The notes beneath the pieces are model-generated. The model searched no databases. It was not told where the DNA came from and saw nothing but the letters and a program-made list of their open reading frames with translations. Positions 55,260-64,000 of a stretch of 64,000 nt of DNA are shown one piece after another. Source of the stretch: Branchiostoma floridae (Eukaryota; Chordata; Leptocardii; Amphioxiformes; Branchiostomatidae). How positions within the stretch are numbered: position 1 is the stretch's first letter; the number at the start of each line of letters is the position of its first letter. The stretch is taken from positions 3,412,174 to 3,476,173 of the forward strand of contig NC_049984.1 of assembly GCF_000003815.2 (NCBI RefSeq), in the 5' to 3' direction. The position numbers and the translations under genes are program-made.

Positions 55260-57362
55260 AACAAGATAACTCAAGAATGGTTGAGAGGATTGGTTTCGTA
55301 CTTGTGTGTTGGTAGGGTGTGATGAAAGCTAGAAGTGATTAGATTTTGGGCCCCCTAGCAACTTTCCTTGTTACTGCAGCGCAACGTCCGGTTTTGCTAT
55401 TTCGTGTTCTGAACAAGATATGGTCCCAATTTTTGGGTGTTAGGTAGCTCTTGTGCTCAGGAATAAGTGACATACATCCGTAGCGTTTAGTTTTGGGATA
55501 GCAGGGGCATTTTTGTCAAAAACTTCTGTAGTGTATAACTCAAGAAAGGAACAATGGATTTTCATGATTTTTGGTATGTAGGTACCTTAGACAATGTTGT
55601 ACAAGATAAAATACTAATTATGCAAAATTAGATTACATATTCATAATCAATGAGCTTATTCTATCAAAGCAGTTTTTTTAATGTATCCCTTGTGCCGGGC
55701 ATGATATGGTCTTGATATTCGGGTGGTAGATAGCTTTCAACGTCATGCCAAAGTGGGGCAAGTTTCAGCCTCCTAACATTTGATTTTGGAACTGCAGGGG
55801 CGTTTTTGTCAAGACACTCCAAATAGGATAACTATAGAAAGGATGGATTGCCACCACTTTTGGCATGCAGGTAGCTTAGGCCAAGATGTTCAGAATGATA
55901 TACAAATGAGGAATTATTTGCATAATTAATGAGGAAGTTGTACAATTCCATTGTTTTCAATAGCTGAACTTCAGTAAATGTGGCACATGTAAGTTATGAT
56001 AGGTGAAACATAAGCAGATACCAAATATGCAAATGAGGAACTCATATACATAATATATGCAAAAATAGCGAATCCGCATAATGACTTATGATGGGAATTT
56101 TATACTTGTGACATATGTACGTTAGTCAATAATGAACATCGCCATGCGTACATTATGTAAATGGTTAGTCATTTGCATGAAATTTACAAAAGCTCTAAAT
56201 ATTTCATGGAGGCATGAGGTCGCCGAACTCTAGAAATTAGTATCCGTTTTTCAATATTTTTCTTCATTTTTCAATTAACGGGATACATTTTCTCTGTTTG
56301 CAGTTGTTTTGTACAATCTTCAGTGCGGTCAAACGTTTTTTGTTTGTTTTGGAAACGGATCAAAATTGATGCGTGCGTGGACGTCGTCCATATCATAGAA
56401 TCAGTACGGCCTTAAACACAGCCTTAAGCAATGTTTCACTATCACTATCATGTTTTCTTTTCAGGGACAAGTCTGCCAGTACGATCACGGTGGAGAAATG
56501 CAAGACGGCCCTGGAGGAGCTGGTTACCAAAGGATTCCCTAAGGACTTCGATTGCGAGGAGAGCAACCGGGTGGACCCGTTGACAGACCCGGAGAACCTG
56601 ATGAAACTAATTCTCAGTCGACGTCGTTATCGTGAAGAAGACCTCAGCGCTTACGGCCCGGTGAGCAATTTTTGGAGACGACTAAGGTTCCAACCAACTA
56701 TTGTTGTGTTATGCCTAGTTGTAAGAATCCTAGGAACTCCACAAAAATCTTCTTCGTTGTCCGGTAACAGCATACCTCTCAGAACTCGAGAAGACTTACA
56801 TTTATTGTTTCGATACTTCGTGTGTGTCATGACGAGACATCCAAAATTGATCCCCCGCCAAAGACACACACACCCCTCCCCCAAGGCTAATGGCTTATTT
56901 GTTTTGGACATGCTATGGTCATGATTTTAGTGGTTGATAGCTCTTGGGAAGAAAGTAATCGGTGGGCCCCCTATCGGCCTTTTTTTGGAAATGCAGGAGA
57001 AGAGTTTGTTTTGTACTTTGAAAGAGGGGTTGACGGATCGTCATGATTTTTGGTATGTAGATAGATGGAGTGATTATTTATTTATTTTTGTTCTGTAGAA
57101 GTCGCAGGCGGGTCTGACGGACCTCTCCACGTACACCGGCTCAGCCAAGGGCCGCTTCGGCGTCGAGCCCGGCAAGGGTAGGGGGATCGAGGGGCGCGAG
57201 CACGTCGAGCCCGGAGGGGGTTACGGTCTTGGTTACAATGACGCAGGCACCGATGACGCGTCCGGCAAGGGCAGGGGGATCGAGGGGCACAAGGACGTGA
57301 CCAAGAACACGGATTACGTCGCACCTCCCGCAGGCACCTACGATAAAAAGGTCAAGGAATAA
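51835..57362 (+). CDS. TPPP: Tubulin polymerization-promoting protein (TPPP/p25-alpha)
   Basis: Three exons join to 215 residues: 51,835-52,022, 56,465-56,660 and 57,099-57,362 (TAA), GT-AG with exact phases. Exon 1 holds the EF-hand-like p25-alpha N-part (FADAFRAYATQDN, ENFVKMCKDCKVIDGKKVT, DVDIVFSKVK). Exon 2 has TITVEKCKTALEELVTKGFP. Exon 3 has the C-terminal core LTDLSTYTGSAKGRFG, GKGRGIEGR and AGTYDKKVKE. p25-alpha proteins bind and bundle microtubules, inhibit HDAC6 and, in chordates, are mostly neural or glial. Two features are unusual. GKGRGIEG occurs twice in exon 3, and the exon 2 end (ESNRVDPLTDPENLMK onward) is unlike the vertebrate linker. Intron 1 is 4.4 kb and full of inverted repeats. 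Confidence 0.94.
52178..52330. repeat. Repeat end shared with 63,456
   Basis: TAGCCTCCTTCAC, then GTAGGTCGATTTTTAACC and GCCGGGAAAGGAATATATG; the same order is at 63,456-63,610. Confidence 0.65.
52340..52990. other. TPPP intron 1, nothing recognised
   Basis: No exon or defined repeat seen. Confidence 0.45.
53000..53906 (+). mobile_element. Hairpin-ended repeat, TTCGCCAA variant
   Basis: It begins CTAGAGTTCCACGACCCCAT, ACCTTCGCCAA and ends CTTGGCGAAG. The inside repeats TTAATTATGCAAATTAGG and GGGGGCCCAAAATCTAA modules. It is collinear with the arms of the palindrome at 54,077, which use CCTCCATGAAA/TTTCATGGAGG instead. Confidence 0.7.
54077..56233. mobile_element. 2.16-kb palindrome: two tail-to-tail copies of the hairpin repeat
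   Basis: The left arm (54,077-55,157) begins CTAGAGTTCGGCGACCTCAT. The right arm (55,158-56,233) ends ATGAGGTCGCCGAACTCTAG. The centre is GGAGGTAATTACCTCC with no spacer. The arms have diverged (visible substitutions and a GT expansion only in the right arm). It lies wholly in TPPP intron 1. Confidence 0.88.
55200..55258. repeat. (GT)n microsatellite
   Basis: About 29 GT units inside the right arm of the palindrome; the matching place in the left arm is a CAGA/CACA stretch. Confidence 0.9.
56295..56395 (+). repeat. Dispersed repeat fragment, pair with 62,215
   Basis: TTTGTACAATCTTCAGTGCGG, GGTCAAAC and AAAATTGATGCGTGCGTGGA, CGTC match 62,232-62,312 in order. Confidence 0.6.
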
Positions 57363-58440
57363 ACCCATCCCACGGATTTTCAGGGTGGGTGCCACAAGCG
57401 CTGTAGCGTCAAACCATAGCACATTAGTAAAAGAAAACTTGAGCCAATTGTACACAATGCTTTTTGTGGCGCCATGTCACGATAGCTCACATTTATCTGC
57501 AGGGAAACTTATATCCGTTGTTTAAAAAAACGTATCTGCACCTGTATCTATATAGCCGGTATATAATCGCCGTTCGGCGTAACACAACAGCTTTGTGGTA
57601 CTTTGGGATATCAAGTCGTTGGAAGGTGGTTTCAAATTGCGATATCTTGAAAGTATTGCAATTTGAAACCATCGTTGGGCAACTTATATTAATACTCCTG
57701 CAATCGATCCCCTGCCAGTTTTAAACAACGGATATAGGTTACTCCCGTGAATAAAGGTCAACTAGCGTTAGCCCACTTGCCTGATGTGTAGTGTTTGCAG
57801 TGTGATTTCATATCATACTATAGAATAATTTGATCTTATGGGCCCATTATAATGAACTGCTTTCCCACTGACTGTTGCTGTGGCATTGTATTTGGCATGC
57901 CTTGTGGCTTAACACGTAAATACTCGCCTGTTGCGTGCTTGCTAACAAGATCACAGTGTCTTTGCTTGCTTGTCTTGGGAGTGCGTTCAACCATGCCCAA
58001 TCATGGTAATGCATGTCATTAAATCTGCAATGTGACTCTTACAGCAAGCCTGCCCAGCATGAACGTAGACGTAAGAATCACACAAGCTTTCTATTGATGT
58101 ATAATGCATCGAAATGTGTGTAGAAATAACGGAAATATGATATACTAGTAGCAAAGTTGATATTCCAAACTTTTTGAGTTATATATATATGTTATATGCA
58201 TGCAAATTATAGCTAGCATTTTTATACACTGAGTTGCTTCCATGTTGCGGTTAATAAACGGTGTCACCAAAACAATACCCCCCCTGGTCTTGTTGTGAGT
58301 TATGTACAACGCCCTGAAGTGGCTTGACGGTTTAATTTTGTTAGTTCGCCTTCTTTTTTGGAAATACTATAATTCGAGTGTTTTTTAATCATATATTAGG
58401 ACTTTGATATCGTCGTCATCACTATTGTAGGCATGACATA
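57363..58440 (+). other. TPPP 3' UTR and intergenic
   Basis: Plus-strand AATAAA at about 57,751-57,756 and 58,253-58,258 are candidate poly(A) signals for TPPP. No gene seen. Confidence 0.45.
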
Positions 58441-58800
58441 GTTGTTATCACACGTACCTCCTAGAGAAATGGAGGTCTTGTTTTGGGTGTGTCTACCTGT
58501 GCGACTGTGCTTGTTTCCGGATATTTGTGTTGAACATAGCTCAAAGACCTCTGGATTTATTGTGATACTATTTAGTATGTGGGCATGTGTTGGAAAGACG
58601 AAGGTCAAGGTCGATTCCCCCTGGCTCTACCCTGATTTTCCCGACTACATGTTACTACTATATATTAAATATCTACGCGACTCAACCTCTGCTTGGAGAG
58701 TATACCCTGATAACTTCCGCGGAGCTGCAACAACCATTCGAGTTCCGAGAACGCATACCTCCGGCAACTTTTGGGTTTTGTGTGAATGGTTCCTACCTCC
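58440..58800 (+). repeat. 5' part of the CCTCCAT repeat family and a 43,620-like fragment
   Basis: TGTGCTTGTTTCCGGATATTT and GACGAAGGTCAAGGTCGATTC match 59,190-59,305. GAGCTGCAACAACCATTCGA, GTTCCGAGAAC match 43,632-43,665. Confidence 0.65.
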
Positions 58801-59130
58801 CACACCACCTCTCGGCCCCTCTGACGTGGTGGCACGGTCCAACTGGGTAACTTCGCATTATTGCACACGCCGGATAATTGTACAAAATACGCTGGCAAAT
58901 TGGGTGTGCAGTTGACTGATTGGTATAATAAAGCGAAGTTATCCAGCTGGACCACACCACCACAGCATTTTAGGATTCCATGAAATGAATAGAAGTGTGA
59001 GGTTATCCATTGTGCAATTAAATGGCTTCTACATATACTGTACTAACAGATATCGACCATGCGAATAAGGGCCGGAATTGCTTAATTAATGCTAAAGGGT
59101 CATAATTCCTTGGTGGTAAATGGTAGGAAA
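58800..59130. other. Intergenic, nothing recognised
   Basis: No gene; probable further repeat sequence. Confidence 0.4.
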
Positions 59131-59147
59131 GACATGTTTGTTGTCAC

Positions 59148-60250
59148 ATGTACCTCCATGAAAAATGGAGGTCTTGTTCTGCGTGTGCCTATATTTTTCT
59201 GTTTCCGGATATTTGTATACCGCATAGCTTAAAGACCCATAAATTGATTGTGATGATGTTTGGTATGTGGGCAGGTGTTAGACAAACGAAGGTCAAGGTC
59301 GATTCTGTCCCCCCTGGCGACATTCCTTGGTATTGCTTCAAAGCGTCTGGTTTCCGTATCTTAAATCCTTCGGACGGGCTTGATTTGAGACTTTTCGTTG
59401 GCAGATAACTTTGATATCAGGGAGAAAATGGTGTCGGTTTCGACCCCCTAGCAGCTGCCTGTGGGACTGCATGGTCCTTTATGTTAAAATATTCCAATGA
59501 GGATAACTGCACGAAAGAATCGCGGATTTCCATATCTTTGACATGCAAGTAGCTCAGACGGAGATATGTGTACATAATTAGATACCAATTATTCAAATTA
59601 GGACTTTATTTGATTGATAAATGAGAAACTGTACGAATGCAATGTTTTCCATGATATAACTTTAATCCATGTAACATATACCATCCATGGAAGGCGGGAC
59701 ATCGGCAAATGTCAATTATTGATAGATGCCAATTACCAATCAATCTAGGTGGTTAACGATAGGAATGTGACATGGCACTACTTGTTTTGTTATTGAACAT
59801 GGATTACTTTGGATGGGAAAAATCTTCATGTTAAGACATGATATACAGGAACTGGAGTTCAAGTTGTCAATCAAATGAAAGAAAGTCAATATGAAACAGT
59901 AAAACACACATCTAAAATCGAAGTCTTGAGATGTTAAATCTAAGGTGACTTTCTTTGGACTACTAGACTTCTTCAGCAATATTTGCCTGATAAAGAGCCT
60001 ATGGCGTCAGTTTTTTTAAGGCAACTCGGCCTGCATGAATGTGACCTGATACACAAGGCTATGGACCACATTAGTGCTACATATCACAATTCTGACTGCT
60101 AGCGCTGATACTCATACATATAGGCCCCCTCATAGTTATGAGTTAAGAAAGGGATATCTAGATACATGCATTGGCAGCCATGCAATTTTCTGTGCTGCAT
60201 ATGTAACTTACAAGACAATCGAAGGTGACTTTCAGTATAGCTTAATCGCC
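59148..60250 (+). repeat. Dispersed repeat, paralogous to 43,960-44,907 plus 46,014-46,155
   Basis: It begins with hairpin ACCTCCATGAAAAATGGAGGT and runs uninterrupted through 60,119, where the other copy has the 1.1-kb TIR insertion. Confidence 0.85.
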
Positions 60251-60635
60251 TTTTTCATCAGTACGATGATAAGCTATATATAAGATATGATTGCTGCATA
60301 TGACAATTCTGACTACCCATATTGATACACTTTGTTTTCTTCATAGTTGTGATTTAAGAAAGGGATATTTAAAGATACACGCACTGGCAACCACGCAGAT
60401 TTCGGTTCACATAACTTACAAACAGACCATAATGACCTGCACTAAAATGACACTTCTAGATTGAAAATAAATCAACATTTACACAAACTTATGAATCATT
60501 TGCTTCATGGCATCACGTTATGGTAATGGTCATACGTAAATTCATAAGCTTTTATAAACGTTGTAGGATTTTCACATGATCTCACTGTACGTACAAACTA
60601 TTTCACATGTCCGAGAGCCGGATTTAGACTTCATT

Positions 60636-61043
60636 GAAGAAAGAAAGAAGGAAGGAAGGAAGGAAGGAAGGAAGGAAGGAAGGAAGGAAGGAAGGAAGGA
60701 AGGAAGGAATGAAGGGAGGAAGGAAGGAAGGAAGGAAGGAAGGAAGGAAGGAAGGAAGGAAAGGAGAAGGACAGAAAGAAAGAAAGAAGGAGGGAAGGAA
60801 AGGAGGGCAAGAAAGAAGAAAGAAAGAAGAAGGGAGGTCAAGAGGTAGGAAAGGTAATAAGAAAGAAAGAAAAGAAGGTTTGAGNNNNNNNNNNNNNNNN
60901 NNNNNNNNNNNNNNNNNNNNNNNNNNNNNNNNNNNNNNNNNNNNNNNNNNNNNNNNNNNNNNNNNNNNNNNNNNNNNNNNNNNNAAAGAAGGAAGGAAAG
61001 AAGGAAGGAAAGAAATAAAGAAAGAAAGAAAGAAAGGTTTGAG
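60636..61043. repeat. (GAAG)n/(GAAA)n repeat around an assembly gap
   Basis: GGAA and AAAG tetranucleotides flank a run of exactly 100 N. Both sides end in AGGTTTGAG just before the gap and just after the repeat. Confidence 0.95.
60885..60984. other. Assembly gap, 100 N
   Basis: Exactly 100 ambiguous bases, the conventional unknown-size gap. Confidence 0.99.
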
Positions 61044-61059
61044 CCCGAACAAATCTTAA

Positions 61060-62413
61060 AAGTCTTATCCTTTTACACGTGTTGACCCATCGACATAAAA
61101 TCATCCTTTCTTCAACCTAAAAACATCACGATGACAAATTACACAATAATATGAACATTAAAAATCCTGATATGTATAATTTCTCACTACCGGCCTTGAC
61201 AGTACACTTAGAACTTCTGGCCAATATCATTTTTACACAAAATACAAAACAACAACTGGATGCACCGACAAGACAATAATATTACAACTTTTTTTAATAT
61301 ATAGAGATGTGGTACGTTAGTGTAGAACATAGGACAATAAGTTTTAAACCATCGGAAAGTATAATAGAAACGCATTCAACATTTATGTCCATGATACTTT
61401 CTAATCTTAAATTTATATCAATAACAAATGGTAATCTACGCTAGCATATCACATCTCTAGGCAGATCTATCGCATTGCCAGGAAGTAATACAATGATGTA
61501 AAGTTTGCATGACACATGAATGTGCAATAAGATACGACTACTATAGTGCCCCCAATTCTTATACAAAGTTATTCATGGGTCAAATTAGACGGAAATTCAT
61601 ACTTCCTACTAAAGGTAAATATTGTGGCAATCAACATTTCCCAATAAAGGTAAATATTGCATATGAGCATATACAGATGTTCTTTCAATCAAAGTTTTGC
61701 TCAATCAATGAAAGTTACAACTACTAATAAAGTGTTACATTAAATTGATTCCACATAACATAAAGCTGGTAGTGAACAATAACATCTCTTGGCCTCACAC
61801 TTCATTCAGTAGCAAAAATAGAGAAATCTAGCATTTGTCTATTTGTAGTGAATTGCTTTCTGCTAGGCATTTTCCCTTCATTACAGTCAGTAGTTACAAG
61901 AGAAATGTTTCTACACAGCAGTTAGGCCATGTTGATTTGCCATTATATGGGTGACATCCTCTGGGAACCCAAAACTGATGCGAGCATGCGAATAAGAAAA
62001 GTTTGGAAAAAAAGCTGCCTTCATTATGAAATCTAAGTACAAATGTTCACAGAAAGGTTGTACAAATGACTGAAAAGTGTGAGGTATACAAAACAATTGA
62101 TTTTTCCTCTTTGCTCTTTCACATCTTCCTTGACCTTAAAGTTTACCTTGGCACTTAGTGACATTAATGGCCATTCATATACGCTTTCCGATGTTTTATG
62201 TAATCTACGGCATACATATGCTCATTTTGCAGCTGATTTGTACGATTTACAGTATGGTCGAACACATTTTTCAAACGGCCGAAAATTGATGCGCGCGAGG
62301 ATGTCATCCATATACTAGTAGTCAAATCAACATGGCCTTCCTGAATAATGTACAAAAGGTATTTCAGCTAACAGGTAACCATTCCCATCATACAAACATC
62401 AGCCTCAGCACTA
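61060..62413. other. Non-coding, possible NHL gene 3' UTR
   Basis: AT-rich, downstream of the minus-strand NHL stop codon. It contains the repeat fragment at 62,215-62,320. No gene seen. Confidence 0.45.
62215..62320. repeat. Dispersed repeat fragment, pair with 56,295
   Basis: GATTTGTACGATTTACAGTA, TGGTCGAAC and AAAATTGATGCGCGCGAGGA, TGTCATCCATAT. Confidence 0.6.
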
Positions 62414-63488
62414 TCAGTAGCCCGGGGGGAGAACAGTGATAGTGAGACTATGGGCCACAACCAGCTGTCCCCCCGGCCCCACTGCCACCCCTGCTGGGGG
62501 GGATTCCGCACGGAGAGCGATGTGGCGGACGTACGTACCCCGGCCCGTGTACATCACCACGCGCTTGTTACGTGAATCCACCACCATGATGTGACCGGAA
62601 CCGTCCACACAGATGCCTTGGGGACGATTCAGGTAGGAACCACTCCGTCCCGGTCCTCCGAACTTCAGCACGTACCGGCCGGCCTTGTCGTACATGTAGA
62701 TGAAGTTAGTGCCAAAGTCCGAGACGAAGATGTTGTTTTTCCCGTCAACGGCGACGTACATCGGCTTCATTAGCCTCGGGCCGGTATCCCACAGGAGTTT
62801 CCCATCCGGCGTGAAGGCCTGCACACCACCACGGGAGAGACCGTCAGACCATGTGACGTAAACGTGGTTATTGCACAAGCCCACGGCCATTCCGCGGACC
62901 CCTCCCCGTGGCACAGTGTCAGGCAGGCCAAAGTTGGCTTTGAGATTACCATCTCTATTGACCTGTACCACGGAGTCAGGGCTGGCAGGGTACCCAAGCA
63001 TCAAGACCCACAGATGACCATCCCTGTCGATGGACACAGCAGATGGCCTCTTTGATGAGTACCCTAGCCCTGGAGCAGCTTGTGGGAACTGGTGCAGGTA
63101 AACGCCTTCCATGCTATACACTTTGAGGCGGGCATGGTACATATCAGCCACCCAGATCTTGTTGTCGGGGGAAACTGCAACTCCGCGTGCTCTGCGCAGT
63201 TTTCCAGCCCCCGGCTCATCACCAAATGTGATGATGTGTGGCCTGCTGGCTTTGTCAGATGTTTCTGCTGAATAAAAAAAAACATGGTCACATTGCTGAG
63301 GTAGGTAAGTCTCATGTGCATGCAATATGTCTTCATCATCATCATGTCTTGCTCAACATAAATGTTAAACTATGACTATAGCAATAGCAAAAACAGACAA
63401 TTGTTTTTATACGTCATATTATGACATGAACTGTTCTGTTATGGGCACATCTTTAGCCTCCTTCACCGGCCTTTTTGGGAAGCTTGGC

Positions 63489-63521
<33 letters not shown>

Positions 63522-63933
63522 AGGTCGATTCGCGATTTTTAACCGGGAATATTATGCCGGGAAAGGAATATATGTCGGGAAAGGAATATGCACCGGAAAG
63601 CTTGTACGGGCTAGGCGAAATCGGCTCCCCATGTGATATTGATGTGTACTAAAATATTTTTGGTGTTTGTTTGTTACAGATACAAAGTTAGAAACAAAAT
63701 ATGAATTCCAGCGTATTTGATTTGAAACAAGTTTGAAAAAATCCAACGTTTTTCTTATTAAAAGAAAACATTTAAAAAAATGAAAATATTACAATGATAA
63801 AGATAAAAAGATAGAAGTTTTATCCCGAACCTCCAGTGCCCGTGGAACCCGGCATGGTGATTGGTGCAGGTCCTGCTGCTTCCATCTCCGCAGTGATGCC
63901 GGGTGAGGGACCACGCCCATGGACCGGACTCAC
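62414..63933 (-). CDS. NHL-repeat protein (TRIM2/3-like), 3' end
   Basis: The last exon is 63,267-62,414 (stop TAA), encoding about 284 residues of a six-bladed NHL propeller. Blades are marked by ARGVAVSPDNKIWVADMYHA, AVSIDRDGHLWVL, MAVGLCNNHVYVTW, VAVDGKNNIFVSDF, GICVDGSGHIMVVDSRNKRV and VAVGPGGQLVVAHS. A preceding exon at 63,933-63,831 (34 codons, Pro/Gly-rich, MEAAGPAPITMPGSTGTG) is likely. Its end phase (one base) completes the split Ala codon at the last exon, although its donor GTTCGG is weak. NHL propellers of TRIM proteins bind RNA or protein partners; lancelets have many such genes. The RING, B-box and coiled-coil parts would lie beyond 64,000, so TRIM membership is inference. Confidence 0.82.
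63456..63615. repeat. Repeat end shared with 52,178, containing T10G20
   Basis: TAGCCTCCTTCACCGGCC is followed by ten T and twenty G (63,491-63,520), then TAGGTCGATTCGCGATTTTT, AACCGGGAAT and a doubled GCCGGGAAAGGAATATATG. Confidence 0.7.
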
Positions 63934-64000
63934 CTATAAACGGTTAGAACGGGTCAAGTTGTGAGTATGCGAAATTCTCAATTTCTTTCTATCACATCTG

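Overview
This is animal nuclear DNA: split genes with GT-AG introns, AT-rich non-coding sequence and dense transposon remnants. I read it as a lancelet (Branchiostoma) window. The genes are single-copy chordate orthologues with short, compact exons, and several repeat families I associate with amphioxus recur here. The genus is inference from gene and repeat character; no name is written in the sequence.

Gene layout, left to right. (1) A secreted PEBP4-like gene on the minus strand (3,237-13,818) whose large intron holds a nearly complete LINE (about 4,850-11,995). (2) A full six-exon GDAP1/GDAP1L1-like gene on the minus strand (17,960-32,152). (3) A four-exon TP53RK/Bud32 kinase gene on the plus strand (32,764-35,662), head to head with the GDAP1-like gene, 611 bp between start codons. 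(4) A single-coding-exon gene with 12 C2H2 zinc fingers on the minus strand (38,961-40,055). (5) An isolated but intact last exon of choline dehydrogenase on the plus strand (46,284-46,603). (6) A three-exon TPPP/p25-alpha gene on the plus strand (51,835-57,362). (7) The C-terminal exon of an NHL-repeat (TRIM2/3-like) protein on the minus strand (62,414-63,267), with a possible preceding exon at 63,831-63,933; its 5' part lies beyond the window.

The rest is repeats. There are MITEs of several families (TA, TTA, 5-bp and 8-bp target duplications can be read directly), tRNA-derived SINEs, LINE tails, a 3.35-kb fold-back element flanked by TTAA, a 2.16-kb palindrome inside the first TPPP intron, and minisatellites. 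A 100-N assembly gap sits in a GAAG repeat (60,885-60,984).

The most unusual structure is in the GDAP1-like gene. Six of its internal exon boundaries (both ends of exons 2 and 4, the 3' ends of exons 3 and 5) have extra copies of the splice site plus 20-90 bp of adjoining exon in the flanking intron. Exon 5 ends in four 57-bp tandem copies, each with a usable-looking splice donor and each in frame. The genes do not form one pathway. The products would act in t6A tRNA modification (TP53RK), mitochondrial/peroxisomal membranes (GDAP1), choline oxidation (CHDH), microtubules (TPPP), secretion (PEBP4-like), transcription (zinc fingers) and probably ubiquitin ligation or RNA binding (NHL).
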